Positions 40,357-49,587 are shown, numbered from the stretch's first letter. The stretch: 64,000 nt of DNA from Pelagibacterium sp. (GCA_002723255.1 PBNW01000009.1:1-64000), one strand, 5' to 3'. Made by a program: numbers and translations. Notes: generated by a model not told the origin, from the letters alone.

Positions 40357-41509
40357 ATTGTCCCATCCCAAAAGATATAGCCTGTTTTCGCAGCAGTGGG
40401 ATTGTCTTGAGTCCCCAAAGCCCCACGCTCCGCAACGCCTGGGCCGGCAAATGAGGCGAGAGCAGGGACGTAAACAAGCCGCCAACAAAAGCCCCGGTCC
40501 GCGTCAGATCGCCCCGCCGGGCCACGCCATAGCTGCGCGCCACGGCATCGGCCCAGCCATATGATCCCGGATTGGCCGCCTTGAGGCAGGCGTTAAGGTT
40601 TGCCACGTCCCGCAGACCCAGATTGAGGCCCTGTGCGCCGATGGGCGGAAACGCATGGGCCGATTCGCCCACCAGCACCGCAGCGTCGCGCCCGGCCACA
40701 TCAACCGAGAGAAGTGACAGCGGAAACACGAAACTGGGGCTGGCCGCCGATATCGTCCCGAAAAGGTGCCCCGACTTTGCGTTGAGAAGGGAAATTAGGT
40801 GCTCCGGTTCTCGCCGCGCGTCCTCAAGTGTTTCCAGCCTGTCGATCCACACCAGATTGGCGCGATTTCCACCCGCCGGAACCAGCGTGAACGGCCCATT
40901 GGGATAGTGAAATTCCACCGATTCCCCATCGAGCCCGCGCTCAAGCTCCAGATCGCAAACGAGTGCGGCCTGGTCGAACTTGCGCTCCCGCATCGAAATC
41001 CCCGCGGCCTTGCGCACGCTGGAGCCTTTGCCATCGGCCCCAACCAGCAACTCGGCAGTCAATGTGCCGCCATCGCCAAGTTCGAGATGCCACACCCCAT
41101 CGACCCGACTTGCCGATTTGAGCGTCGCGGCTCGGCGGTCGAGGTTTTCATTCCCCGCTGCTGCCTGCGAAAAACTCTCCCCGAGCCGGGCATTGGCAAA
41201 ATTCCATCCAAAGGCCCGGTGCCCGATTTCCGACGCACTGAATACGGTCTCCGGCGCGCGTAAAAGCCTGCCGGTCGCATCGATGATCCGGATGCGCGTG
41301 AGAGGTGTGCCCAGCGTTTCAGGGTCATCGATCAACCCTGCGTCGATCATGTAGTCGACCGACGGCCCCATCAGCGCCGAAGTCCTGCGGTCCACAGGCG
41401 CGTCGGGTGCCACATGAAGGGTTGAGAACCCGGCATTGGCCGCCGCAACCGCGGTCGCCTTGCCAACGAGCCCGCCGCCGATAACGGCGACCTGTGTGTG
41501 ATTGGCCAT
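40355..41509 (-). CDS. UbiH/UbiF-type FAD monooxygenase
   Basis: This flavoprotein hydroxylase probably acts in ubiquinone ring hydroxylation. The 384 aa begin with the FAD motif VAVIGGGLVGKATAVAAANAG, have GADGKGSSVRKAAG in the middle, and near residue 280 the second FAD motif VGESAHAFPPIGAQGLNLGLRD. The start at MANHTQVAV (41509) follows a good GAGGTGAAA. UbiH, UbiF, UbiI and UbiL cannot be told apart reliably from sequence alone, so I give no symbol. It is divergent from the TerC-like gene. Confidence 0.85.
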   Translation of the reverse strand: MANHTQVAVIGGGLVGKATAVAAANAGFSTLHVAPDAPVDRRTSALMGPSVDYMIDAGLIDDPETLGTPLTRIRIIDATGRLLRAPETVFSASEIGHRAFGWNFANARLGESFSQAAAGNENLDRRAATLKSASRVDGVWHLELGDGGTLTAELLVGADGKGSSVRKAAGISMRERKFDQAALVCDLELERGLDGESVEFHYPNGPFTLVPAGGNRANLVWIDRLETLEDARREPEHLISLLNAKSGHLFGTISAASPSFVFPLSLLSVDVAGRDAAVLVGESAHAFPPIGAQGLNLGLRDVANLNACLKAANPGSYGWADAVARSYGVARRGDLTRTGAFVGGLFTSLLSPHLPAQALRSVGLWGLKTIPLLRKQAISFGMGQ

Positions 41510-41691
41510 TTTCACCTCGATGATTGACCAAGATGTAAGCCGCCGGGATCGCCCTCGCAAGCCGCGCAAATGGCTCTGCCGCTTTATTGCCGTTGTTGCC
41601 CGCAAATGTGCACACATCGCGCGCCGGGGCGGTCGCCGTTCTTGCCATGGGCATCAGATGGATGCCCGTGTTCCAACCGCTGAGGGCAAAA

Positions 41692-42762
41692 ATGCTGGAT
41701 TTCGTCGTCGAACCGGCCTTCTGGGCCAGCCTCATTCTGTTGACCTGCATCGAAGTGGTGTTGGGAGCCGAAAACGCCAATCAGTGTTTGAGCCGGGCAG
41801 CGGGCCTGCCCGATGAGCAGCGTCGCCGTGCCAAGGTTCTGACAGCCGTCTTAGGCACTCTCTTCCGATTGGCATTGCTGGCGATTCTGCTCTGGCTTCT
41901 TGGCCTGCAGCGATCGGCCTTCAGCATCGCCGGCTGGTCCCCCACCTGGGGCGGGGTCGTCCTCTTGGCCGGTGGCCTGTTTCTGATCTATAGGGCCGTC
42001 ACCGAACTTCACCTTATGGTTGAACCCCACCTGGTTCCTCACGATGGCCCAGACCCGGCATTTTCCGAAAGCCCCACGCTGGCAATCGCCCAGCTTGTGG
42101 CCCTCAGCGTTATCTTTTCTGTCGATTCGATCATCCTCGCCATCGGCATGACGGCCTACGTTCCGGCCATGGTCATCGCCATAATTGCCGCGATCGTGAT
42201 CCTGTTTTTCGCTTCCGGTCCCATCGCCTCATTCATCGCCCGCCACGCCGCGATCCAGGCGGTGGCGCTGGGTATCTTGTTCGTCGTGGGCACCGTGCTG
42301 ATGGCTGAGGGCCTCGGCATGTCGGTTCTCCGCGACTATCTCTACATCGCCATTGGCGCGGGCTTGCTCGTGCTTGCCTTCTCCAAGCTCATCCATCGCA
42401 CGCCTGCCAGCCAGCCATCGATTTCGATGCCCGCCGCCATGCCCGTCCAGGATCGCGCCGAACCCAGCCTGGAGCCATCTATTCCTGTTCCCGATGATGG
42501 GTCCGCCAGCGCGCCGCGGTCAGTGGACCCCATCTTCGAGGACGTACCCGATACCGTTTTGGAAACCGAAGATTTCAGTGATCCCGCGCCGGATGAGATC
42601 AACGAACCTGCTCCCGCCGAGGGGCCGTTGCCGGACGAAATCCCCGACAGCGACGAACCGCCCCTTGGCGAACGCGATACCGCTGTGCAAAGGTCGCGCC
42701 GGAAAAAACCCGTACTCAGGCGCCGCCCTCCGAGGCTGCGCACGGCCAGAAAAAGAGAATAG
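41692..42762 (+). CDS. TerC-like integral membrane protein
   Basis: A 356-aa membrane protein with about eight helices in the first 245 residues and a long acidic, proline-rich cytoplasmic tail. The layout matches TerC-family proteins, which are implicated in metal (for example manganese) export at the membrane. In the family the first helix usually ends in an Asp-Asn motif (GxDN); here it is VVLGAENANQ, with Glu for Asp, while SVDSIILAIG later in the protein keeps the Asp. The ATG at 41692 follows GAGGG; earlier in-frame starts exist. Confidence 0.78.
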   Translation: MLDFVVEPAFWASLILLTCIEVVLGAENANQCLSRAAGLPDEQRRRAKVLTAVLGTLFRLALLAILLWLLGLQRSAFSIAGWSPTWGGVVLLAGGLFLIYRAVTELHLMVEPHLVPHDGPDPAFSESPTLAIAQLVALSVIFSVDSIILAIGMTAYVPAMVIAIIAAIVILFFASGPIASFIARHAAIQAVALGILFVVGTVLMAEGLGMSVLRDYLYIAIGAGLLVLAFSKLIHRTPASQPSISMPAAMPVQDRAEPSLEPSIPVPDDGSASAPRSVDPIFEDVPDTVLETEDFSDPAPDEINEPAPAEGPLPDEIPDSDEPPLGERDTAVQRSRRKKPVLRRRPPRLRTARKRE

Positions 42763-42770
42763 GCAGGAAT

Positions 42771-43739
42771 ATGAAAGCCATTGTCGTTGACCAATTTGGT
42801 GGCCCCGAAGCACTCGATTTCCGCGATGTCGAGGTTGGAGAGCCCGGTTCGGGCGAAATTCGGGTCCGCCATCACGCCATCGGCGTCAACTTCATCGATA
42901 CCTATCACCGCACCGGTCTCTATCCCAATCCGCTGCCCCTGATTCCCGGCTCCGAAGGCGCCGGCGAGGTGATTTCGGTTGGCGCCGGGGTCACCGGCTT
43001 CAAGCCCGGCGATCGCATTGCCTATCAGGGCACCATCGGTGCCTACACCGAGGAGCGGATCATGCCGGCGGCAAAGGCCGTTCTGCTGCCCGAATCGATT
43101 GATTACGAAACCGCGGCCGCCATCATGCTCAAGGGCCTCACGGCCTACTACCTGCTGTTTCTCACATGGCCCGTACGTTCGGGCGAAACCATCCTGTTTC
43201 AGGCCGCAGCCGGTGGCATGGGGCTCATTGCCTGCCAATGGGCCAAATCGATCGGTGCCCGCGTCATCGGCACCGCTGGTAATCCCGATAAGGTCGCGCT
43301 GGCCAAGGCCAATGGCTGCGACGAGGTCATCAACTATTCCGAAGAAGATTTCGCCGTGCGCGTCCGCGAATTGACCAACGGCAAGGGCGTCGATGTGGTT
43401 TACGACGGGGTAGGGCAGGACACCTTCGAGAAATCGCTCGATTGCCTGCGGCCGATGGGCCTCATGGTCAGCTACGGCAACGCCACCGGCCCGGTTTCCG
43501 TCCCCGATCTGGGCATTCTGGCCCGCAAGGGTTCGCTGTTTGTCACCCGCCCGACAGGCGCCCACTACTTCGCCGAACGTCCGGCTCTGCTGGCCGGCGC
43601 CAAGGCGCTTTTCGCAGCTGTCGAATCGGGCGCCGTCAAACCCCATATCGGCCAGCGCTTTGCGCTTTCCGAAGCTGCCGATGCCCACCGGGCGCTCGAA
43701 GGCCGCAAAACCGTCGGCTCGACCATCCTGCTGCCCTGA
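42771..43739 (+). CDS. NADPH:quinone oxidoreductase (QOR family)
   Basis: This zinc-independent medium-chain dehydrogenase/reductase has 322 aa. It has the quinone reductase pattern IGVNFIDTYHRTGLYP near the N-terminus and the NADPH-binding GGMGLIACQWAKSIGARVIGT. It lacks the zinc-binding cysteines of alcohol dehydrogenases. It likely reduces quinones or reactive enones. It starts 8 bases after the TerC-like gene behind AGGCAGGA, so the two may share a transcript; no functional link is evident. Confidence 0.9.
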   Translation: MKAIVVDQFGGPEALDFRDVEVGEPGSGEIRVRHHAIGVNFIDTYHRTGLYPNPLPLIPGSEGAGEVISVGAGVTGFKPGDRIAYQGTIGAYTEERIMPAAKAVLLPESIDYETAAAIMLKGLTAYYLLFLTWPVRSGETILFQAAAGGMGLIACQWAKSIGARVIGTAGNPDKVALAKANGCDEVINYSEEDFAVRVRELTNGKGVDVVYDGVGQDTFEKSLDCLRPMGLMVSYGNATGPVSVPDLGILARKGSLFVTRPTGAHYFAERPALLAGAKALFAAVESGAVKPHIGQRFALSEAADAHRALEGRKTVGSTILLP

Positions 43740-43808
43740 TTGCCTCTGTCGCGGGGACGAAGGCTGTGATACGGCCTTCGTTCAAGGCGGCAGGCAGGGA
43801 AATAACCG

Positions 43809-44702
43809 GTGGTTCGTGCAACGCTGATTGGATTTTCGGCCATCCTTATGTGGTCGCTTCTGGCGTTGTTCTCGAGCCTGTCGGGACAGGTGCCACCATT
43901 CCTCTTGTGCACCTTCTCGTTTGCCGTGGCGACGCTTGTCGGCCTTGCAGCAACCGGACGACGCGGCAAGCCCCGCACGCCGGCTGCAAAAGTCCCGCTC
44001 ATGGCCTGGGTCGTCGGCGTTGCGGGCCTGTTCGGCTATCATTTCTTCTATTTTTCGGCCGTCCGGAACGCTCCGGTGGTCGAGGCCAATCTGATAAATT
44101 ACCTCTGGCCACTGCTGATTGTTCTGGGCTCGGCCCTGATGCCCGGCGAAGGGTTGCGCTGGCATCACGTGGCCGGCGCCTTGCTGGGCCTGGCCGGCAC
44201 GGTGCTGATCGTGTCGAATGGCGGCCGCTTTGCCTTCGAGCCCGAATATATGTTCGGCTACGGTATCGGCGTCCTCGCCGCCTTCACCTGGGCCAGCTAT
44301 TCACTGATCTCGCGACGCTTCGCCCAGGTCCCCACTCGCATGGTCACCTGGTACTGCGCCGCCGCTGCCCTGCTTTCGCTTGTCTGCCACATAACGCTCG
44401 AGGAAACGGTGATGCCCGCCAATACCGTTCAATGGCTGGCCGTCTTCGGCATGGGCCTGATGCCGGTGGGGGGCGCGTTCTTTGTCTGGGACTACGGTGT
44501 CAAGCATGGCAACATCCAGGTCCTCGGCGCAGCCAGCTATGCTGCACCGCTGCTCTCGACCCTGCTGCTGATCGTCTTCGGCATCAGCGCCCTCACCATG
44601 CCCGTCGCCCTCGCCTGCCTGCTCATCACGGGCGGTGCGGCGCTGGCCTCCAAGGACATGATTGCCCGCCCGCGGCGCAAACCGCCGGTAACGGTCATCT
44701 GA
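43809..44702 (+). CDS. DMT-superfamily (EamA) transporter
   Basis: A 297-aa inner-membrane protein with ten predicted helices in two EamA repeats (about 5-135 and 150-285), the usual drug/metabolite transporter layout. Such proteins export amino acids, nucleotides or similar compounds; the substrate cannot be read from the sequence. The start is a GTG behind AGGGAAATAACCG. The 69-base gap from the quinone reductase gene and the tRNA downstream give no functional clue. Confidence 0.85.
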   Translation: MVRATLIGFSAILMWSLLALFSSLSGQVPPFLLCTFSFAVATLVGLAATGRRGKPRTPAAKVPLMAWVVGVAGLFGYHFFYFSAVRNAPVVEANLINYLWPLLIVLGSALMPGEGLRWHHVAGALLGLAGTVLIVSNGGRFAFEPEYMFGYGIGVLAAFTWASYSLISRRFAQVPTRMVTWYCAAAALLSLVCHITLEETVMPANTVQWLAVFGMGLMPVGGAFFVWDYGVKHGNIQVLGAASYAAPLLSTLLLIVFGISALTMPVALACLLITGGAALASKDMIARPRRKPPVTVI

Positions 44703-44778
44703 TCCTCTGGACAGCTTCGCGCCGAACAGCTAAACCGCAAATCAATCGGCCAGCCCTCACATGGGCTTGCGGCTCAAC

Positions 44779-44868
44779 GGGTGGGTGGCAGAGTGGTTGA
44801 TTGCACCGGTCTTGAAAACCGGCGGGCGTGAGAGCGTCTCGGGAGTTCGAATCTCCCCCCACCCGCCA
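44779..44868 (+). tRNA. tRNA-Ser (anticodon TGA)
   Basis: The 90 bases fold as a class II tRNA. The 7-bp acceptor stem GGGTGGG (44779-44785) pairs with CCCACCC, followed by discriminator G and an encoded CCA (44866-44868). The anticodon arm CCGGT-CTTGAAA-ACCGG gives anticodon TGA, followed by a long variable arm. The T loop is GTTCGAATC. It reads UCN serine codons, chiefly UCA. Confidence 0.95.
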
Positions 44869-44886
44869 TCTTCCAGACGCAAGGGG

Positions 44887-45921
44887 TCAGACCATCGGCG
44901 GATTGAGCCGTGCAAATCCCTCCTGCCGGCGATAGGGGAAATAGGGATAGGGAGCCGTCACGGCACTGGCATCATCGAGCCTGGCGACCTGCTCAGCGGT
45001 CAGATTCCAGCCGACCGCACCCAGATTCTGGCGCAATTGCTCTTCGTTGCGCGCCCCGACAATGACTGATGAGACTGTGGGGCGTTGCAGCAACCAGTTG
45101 AGCGCGACCTGCGCAACGGTCTTGCCGGATTCCTCAGCTACCGCATCGAGAGCCTCGACAACGCCATAGAGGTGCTCCTCATCCACCGGCGGACCAAAGC
45201 TTGCGGTTTCGTGCAGACGGCTGCCCTCCGGCAACGGCGCCCCGCGCCGGATTTTCCCCGTCAGCCGCCCCCAGCCCAGCGGACTCCAGACCAGCGCACC
45301 GAGCCCCTGATCCTGCCCGAGCGGCATCAATTCCCACTCATAGTCGCGCCCGACCAGCGAATAGTAGACCTGATTGGCAACATAGCGCGGCCAACCGCGA
45401 CGGTCGGCCATGGCCAGCGATTTCATCACCTGCCAGCCTGAGAAATTTGACACTCCGACATAGCGAACCTTGCCGGCGCGGACCAGCATATCGAGCGTTG
45501 AAAGCACCTCCTCGACCGGGGTCGCGATGTCGAAGGCATGAAGTTGGAGTATGTCGATATGGTCCGTCTCAAGGCGGCGCAGCGCATCCTCGACGGCGCG
45601 AACCAGACGGAAGCGGGAGGATCCGCCGTCATTGGGCCCATCCCCCATCGGAAGCCCGGTCTTGGTGGAGATCAGCACGGCATCGCGCTTGCCCTTGATG
45701 GCTTGCCCCAGAACCTCTTCAGAGGCGCCGTCAGAATAGACATCGGCGGTGTCGAACAAATTGACCCCCGCCTCAAGACAGATGTCGACGAGGCGGCCGG
45801 CTTCAATGGCATCGGAAGTGCCCCAATTGCCAAATAGTGGGCCGGCCCCACCGAACGTGCCGGCGCCGAAGCTGAGAACCGGCACCTTGAGGCCGGATTT
45901 GCCGAGCGGTCTGTAATCCAT
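44887..45921 (-). CDS. Aldo/keto reductase
   Basis: An NADPH-dependent oxidoreductase of 344 aa with a TIM barrel. Catalytic Asp and Tyr are in NLFDTADVYSDGASEE and the Lys in VLISTKTG; the active-site His is in DILQLHAFD. It resembles the YajO/Tas-like group with unknown physiological carbonyl substrates. The start follows AAGGAG. It lies 12 bases downstream of an MFS exporter gene in the same operon, next to a divergent LysR regulator, which suggests an inducible detoxification unit. Confidence 0.9.
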   Translation of the reverse strand: MDYRPLGKSGLKVPVLSFGAGTFGGAGPLFGNWGTSDAIEAGRLVDICLEAGVNLFDTADVYSDGASEEVLGQAIKGKRDAVLISTKTGLPMGDGPNDGGSSRFRLVRAVEDALRRLETDHIDILQLHAFDIATPVEEVLSTLDMLVRAGKVRYVGVSNFSGWQVMKSLAMADRRGWPRYVANQVYYSLVGRDYEWELMPLGQDQGLGALVWSPLGWGRLTGKIRRGAPLPEGSRLHETASFGPPVDEEHLYGVVEALDAVAEESGKTVAQVALNWLLQRPTVSSVIVGARNEEQLRQNLGAVGWNLTAEQVARLDDASAVTAPYPYFPYRRQEGFARLNPPMV

Positions 45922-45933
45922 GATAAAAACTCC

Positions 45934-47115
45934 TTAGACGATAGGATTGCAAGCGGGTTTCGCCAGGGGCCGTCCGACGGTTCGAACGGCAATCAGAGCG
46001 GTGGCGAGGGCGAGAAGCGGAAACAGTGTGGCGATGGCCGGCACGAGGATGAGGCCAGGCCCGTGGTCGATAACCAGGCCGCCAGTCCACGCACCAAGGG
46101 CATTGCCGAGATTGAAAGCGCCGATGTTGAAGCTCGATGCGAGGCTCTGGCCGGCCCCTTCGGCCCTTGAAAGTACCCACATCTGCAGGGGCGCTACCGT
46201 GGCAAATCCGGTCGCGCCAAGCAGGCCGGCGAAAAGCACGGCGGTAAATTGATTGCCGAAGGCAAAACTCATCAGCCCCAGGACGAGGGTGAGTCCCACC
46301 AATGTTCCGAAGATGGAGGGGACAAGGCCCCGGTCGGCGAACCTGCCGCCCAGCAAATTCCCCACAAACAGACCGCCCCCGAACACCAGCAGGATCGGCG
46401 AGACCGCACTGTCGTCAAACCCGCCGATCTCGGTCAGCAAGGGCGCGATATAGGTAAAGACCGCAAAAACACCCGCATACCCGAACACGGTCGTCAAAAG
46501 ACCAAGCAGCACAGGGCGCCGGGCCATGGCGCGGAAATCTGCCCGCCAATCCGATGCTTGCGGTCGTGTTCGGTCTTGGGGCACCAGAAAGGCGAGAACA
46601 GCGATGGCAACGAGCCCCACTCCAGTGACGGCCCAGAAGGTTGCCCGCCAGCCATAGTGTTGGCCAAGCCAGGTACCAAACGGCACGCCGAGGACAGTCG
46701 CCACAGTCAGACCGGTGAACATGATGGCAATGGCCGAAGCGCGCTTGTCCTCGGAAACAAGCCCCGTCGCCACCACAGCGCCGACGCCGAAGAACGTGCC
46801 GTGGGTCAGCGCCGTGAGCACCCGCGCCGCCATCAGCCACCCATAACTCGGAGCGAGAGCGCACGCAGCATTGCCGACGACGAAGATCACCATCAGCCCG
46901 ATCAACACGCGCTTGCGCGGCCAGCGTGCCGTGAGCACGGTAAGCACCGGGGCGCCGACGGTCACGCCAAGCGCGTACCCCGAAATCAAAAGGCCCGCCG
47001 CCGCTATGGTGACGTTCAATTCACGACTGACCTCCAAAAGAAGGCCCATGATGACAAATTCGGTGACGCCAACGCCGAAAGCGCCGACTGTCAGGGCATA
47101 AAGTGCCAAAGGCAT
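45934..47115 (-). CDS. MFS exporter (DHA1, AraJ/YdhP-like)
   Basis: A 12-helix major facilitator of 393 aa. The motif A-like loop between helices 2 and 3 reads VLTARWPRKRVLIG, and LTALTHGTFFGVGAVVAT follows, a pattern of the arabinose-efflux/AraJ-like DHA1 group. The substrate is unknown. It is the first gene of the MFS-aldo/keto reductase operon. The 102 bases to the divergent LysR gene must hold both promoters and the regulator's operator. Confidence 0.88.
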   Translation of the reverse strand: MPLALYALTVGAFGVGVTEFVIMGLLLEVSRELNVTIAAAGLLISGYALGVTVGAPVLTVLTARWPRKRVLIGLMVIFVVGNAACALAPSYGWLMAARVLTALTHGTFFGVGAVVATGLVSEDKRASAIAIMFTGLTVATVLGVPFGTWLGQHYGWRATFWAVTGVGLVAIAVLAFLVPQDRTRPQASDWRADFRAMARRPVLLGLLTTVFGYAGVFAVFTYIAPLLTEIGGFDDSAVSPILLVFGGGLFVGNLLGGRFADRGLVPSIFGTLVGLTLVLGLMSFAFGNQFTAVLFAGLLGATGFATVAPLQMWVLSRAEGAGQSLASSFNIGAFNLGNALGAWTGGLVIDHGPGLILVPAIATLFPLLALATALIAVRTVGRPLAKPACNPIV

Positions 47116-47217
47116 ATGAAATCTCTATCCATCCAAAACTGATGTCCGAAAGATAGACCTTCGGTACGCGATGAAATAGAATGCCTTCTGGAATAGCACT
47201 TGTGAGATGAAGTCATT

Positions 47218-48123
47218 ATGGCGCGACTTGACGTCAACCGATCCGGCGAGATGGAAGTGTTTGTGCGGGTGGTCGAACTCGGCGGCTTTTCGCCCGCCGC
47301 CCGCGCCGGACGCATGACGCCCTCGGCCGTGAGCAAGCTGATCGCGCGGCTGGAAGCCCGGCTCGGCGCCCGATTGCTCAATCGCTCGACTCGCCAACTC
47401 CAGCTGACGCCCGAGGGCTGCACCTTCTATGAGCGCGCAACACGCGTTCTGGCTGATCTCGAAGATGCCGAACGGGCAGCAAGCATTGGCGAGGAGGCGA
47501 TTGGACGGGTGCGCATCAACACCAGCGCATCCTACGCCACCCATATCCTTGCACCATTGCTGCCCGATTTTCTCGCGCGCCACCCCGGTGTCACCCTCGA
47601 CATCGTGCAAACCGATGCCGTGGTCGATCTTCTGGCCGAACGCATGGATGTCGCGATCCGGGCCGGACCGTTAAAAAGTTCGAGCCTTGTTGCCCGCAAG
47701 CTTGGTGAAACGCCGCTGCTGATCGTTGCCGCGCCATCCTATCTCGAACGTCGCGGCGAACCGCACAGCATCGCTGATCTTCAAAACCATGACCGCCTCG
47801 GTTTCGGATACGCCCGCGCCGTCGACGGCTGGGCACTTTGCGAGAATGGCAAAGCCGTTGTTGTGCCGGCCACGGGTCGTGTGCAAGTGAGCGACGGTGA
47901 GGCGTTGCGCCAGCTGGCTCTGTCCGGCGTAGGTCTCGCCAGGCTCGCTGCCTTTACCGTGAGAGACGATATCGCAGCGGGGCGCCTCGTCCCGGTGCTC
48001 GGCCACCTTGTCTCTGGCGACCCTGAACCCTTCCACGCCGTCTATGTGGGGCAGGGCGGCCCTCTCCCCTCGCGTGTCAGGGCACTGCTCGATTTCCTCG
48101 CCAGATATGGAAGAGTTGCCTGA
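47218..48123 (+). CDS. LysR-family transcriptional regulator
   Basis: 301 aa with an N-terminal winged helix-turn-helix (about 8-66; GGFSPAARAGRMTPSAVSKLIARLE is interrupted by no gap) and a C-terminal LysR substrate-binding domain. It resembles the DsdC/AaeR-like group of small LysR regulators found beside MFS pumps. Divergent orientation to the MFS-AKR operon makes that operon the likely target; the inducer is unknown. Confidence 0.9.
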   Translation: MARLDVNRSGEMEVFVRVVELGGFSPAARAGRMTPSAVSKLIARLEARLGARLLNRSTRQLQLTPEGCTFYERATRVLADLEDAERAASIGEEAIGRVRINTSASYATHILAPLLPDFLARHPGVTLDIVQTDAVVDLLAERMDVAIRAGPLKSSSLVARKLGETPLLIVAAPSYLERRGEPHSIADLQNHDRLGFGYARAVDGWALCENGKAVVVPATGRVQVSDGEALRQLALSGVGLARLAAFTVRDDIAAGRLVPVLGHLVSGDPEPFHAVYVGQGGPLPSRVRALLDFLARYGRVA

Positions 48124-48149
48124 CCCTTTGAAAGGACACGCCCGACATA

Positions 48150-48173
48150 AAAAGACCCCTGCCAAGGCAGGGG
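48150..48173 (-). terminator. Terminator of the minus-strand PRC-barrel gene
   Basis: CCCCTGCC (48156-48163) and GGCAGGGG (48166-48173) form an 8-bp stem with a 2-base spacer, so the real loop takes the innermost pairs. On the minus strand a CTTTTTAT run follows. It sits between the convergent LysR gene and the PRC-barrel gene and may weakly terminate the former too. Confidence 0.75.
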
Positions 48174-48198
48174 CCCTTTGCGTCTTCGCGTCATGCAA

Positions 48199-48501
48199 TC
48201 AATGATGATGATGCTCGGGCATGTCCTCGAGCGCATCCTTGGTCCAGCCGGTTACCGCATGCACTTCGCCATTTTCATCACGCATGAAATCGAGCTGATT
48301 GACAGCGACGGCGACGGGTTTGGACCCGATGCCGAGAAATCCACCGACATCGATCACCGCCTGGGCGCTCGCACCCACGCCATGCAGGTGTGACACCTTT
48401 CCGACTTTGTGGTCGTCGGCGCCGTAAACGGTGGCGTCCTGCAAGGTTGCTTCATTGAGCTCGGCTTCGCTGAGGCGAACATGATTGGAGTGATCCATCA
48501 T
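48199..48501 (-). CDS. Small PRC-barrel-like protein with His-rich tail
   Basis: 100 aa. The central part (VYGADDHKVGKVSHLHG and VIDVGGFLGIGSKPVAV) fits a PRC-barrel domain, as in the gene at 8237. The end, PEHHHH, is naturally His-rich and could bind metal. GAGGAG precedes the start; the first two codons are both ATG. Proteins of this type are common, multi-copy and uncharacterised in rhizobia. Confidence 0.78.
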   Translation of the reverse strand: MMDHSNHVRLSEAELNEATLQDATVYGADDHKVGKVSHLHGVGASAQAVIDVGGFLGIGSKPVAVAVNQLDFMRDENGEVHAVTGWTKDALEDMPEHHHH

Positions 48502-48615
48502 TAAGGCTCCTCTTTTTTGAGTGTGCAGGGTTAACCTGCGAGCCCCTCGTCCGTTCCCGTCGTAAACACCTGTTTGCCGCCACTGTCCGTCGGACGTCGC
48601 CTCACGCCCGCTCAG

Positions 48616-48861
48616 CTAGAATTCGGACTCGCCGGCGCCCGGCGCGCGCAGGTCCTCGGCGCTGGGCAGAGTCCCCGGATTTGTAGAGAAAGTGGCGGCC
48701 ACGCCGAGCTTGTGCGATGTCGTACAGCCATTGGGCTCGAAATTGCTCGCCACGCACTCGACTTCGATCTTCTGGCTGACATCGAGTTCGGGGTTTCCCG
48801 AAGAGGTCGAGGAACATCCAGCAAGGACAATAAGGAAAATGACGGCAGCTGCAGGTTTCAT
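48616..48861 (-). CDS. Small putative lipoprotein
   Basis: 81 aa starting at MKPAAAVIFLIVLAGCSS. The short hydrophobic signal ends in the lipobox VLAGC, so Cys16 is the likely lipidated residue. The mature part has two further cysteines (ECVASNFEPNGC), possibly a disulfide. I do not recognise the family. The frame is open upstream to 48999, but the signal peptide identifies the start. Confidence 0.68.
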   Translation of the reverse strand: MKPAAAVIFLIVLAGCSSTSSGNPELDVSQKIEVECVASNFEPNGCTTSHKLGVAATFSTNPGTLPSAEDLRAPGAGESEF

Positions 48862-48959
48862 AAAGCGCGTCTCGGCAATCGATCGGATGTCGATCCTATG
48901 CCCGGAACGATGGAAACTTTCCAGCGTTTTCGACAGCCACCGCGATCGTTTGGCCGGCC

Positions 48960-49199
48960 CTAGCGCGGTTCGCTTTCGCCCTTGTGCCGAAAGGCCCATT
49001 GCGGCACCACGATCACATTGCCATCGCGCTCGCCGCCATTGCGTTTATAGGCAAGCTCCCACGCGCGCTCGATGATTTCCTCGATCGAGAGGCTCAGGCA
49101 ACTCGGCAGGCTCTGCGAACGGCCGAGATTTTCCAGAACCGCCTCGGCCTGACCGCATAGGGCGCGTTGCTGCAATGTTTCTGATGGCATATGTTTCAT
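48960..49199 (-). CDS. Hypothetical small protein
   Basis: About 79 aa from the ATG at 49199 (MKHMPSETLQQR); an in-frame ATG at 49280 would give 106 aa with a less natural N-terminus, and neither has a strong ribosome binding site. The sequence is mixed-charge, with a helical SLSIEEIIERAWELAYKRNG segment and a C-terminal VIVVPQWAFRHKGE. No signal or membrane segment. Function unknown. Reading-frame support is moderate. Confidence 0.5.
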   Translation of the reverse strand: MKHMPSETLQQRALCGQAEAVLENLGRSQSLPSCLSLSIEEIIERAWELAYKRNGGERDGNVIVVPQWAFRHKGESEPR

Positions 49200-49283
49200 G
49201 GCCGCATCTGACCATAAAGATGCCAAAACCCGGCAAACGCATTTCGGAAAAATTGAATAAATCCAATCGCGCAGGATCAATCT

Positions 49284-49487
49284 CTAGGGAAGACTGGGCG
49301 GCTCACGATCATTTTTGTCGCTATCGGGCATGCGCTGATAGCGCCGCCGCGTGATGATATACATGACAACCGCCACGACCAGCGCACCCCCGAGCATCAC
49401 GAACCCGAACTCCGCCGCCGAAAGCCCCAGCGTCAGCAATGCAACCACCAGAACGACGAGACTGGCCGCTATAATGAAAATCCGCAT
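49284..49487 (-). CDS. Small two-helix membrane protein
   Basis: 67 aa with two membrane helices (about 2-21 and 26-46) and a short, highly charged cytoplasmic tail rich in Arg, Asp and Pro. The ATG at 49487 is supported by GGAGG 5 bases upstream. No family recognised. It lies 84 bases before the hypothetical gene ending at 48960, on the same strand. Confidence 0.62.
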   Translation of the reverse strand: MRIFIIAASLVVLVVALLTLGLSAAEFGFVMLGGALVVAVVMYIITRRRYQRMPDSDKNDREPPSLP

Positions 49488-49587
49488 CTTGCCTCCATCC
49501 TGATGGTCATGGTGTCGTGTTTGACTTGCCAATGCAAGCACACCCGGCTACGCCGTGACAGGCGTTGAAAAAGGGCAGGGGCACGCA

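Noticed and set aside
43442-44800. 452-codon plus-strand frame
   Set aside because: It overlaps the quinone reductase end and the whole DMT transporter in another frame and is Arg/Pro-rich without domains.
48199-48216. Engineered His-tag at the end of a small protein
   Set aside because: Only four His in a natural Met-Pro-Glu-His context, with a native terminator and no vector sequence nearby.
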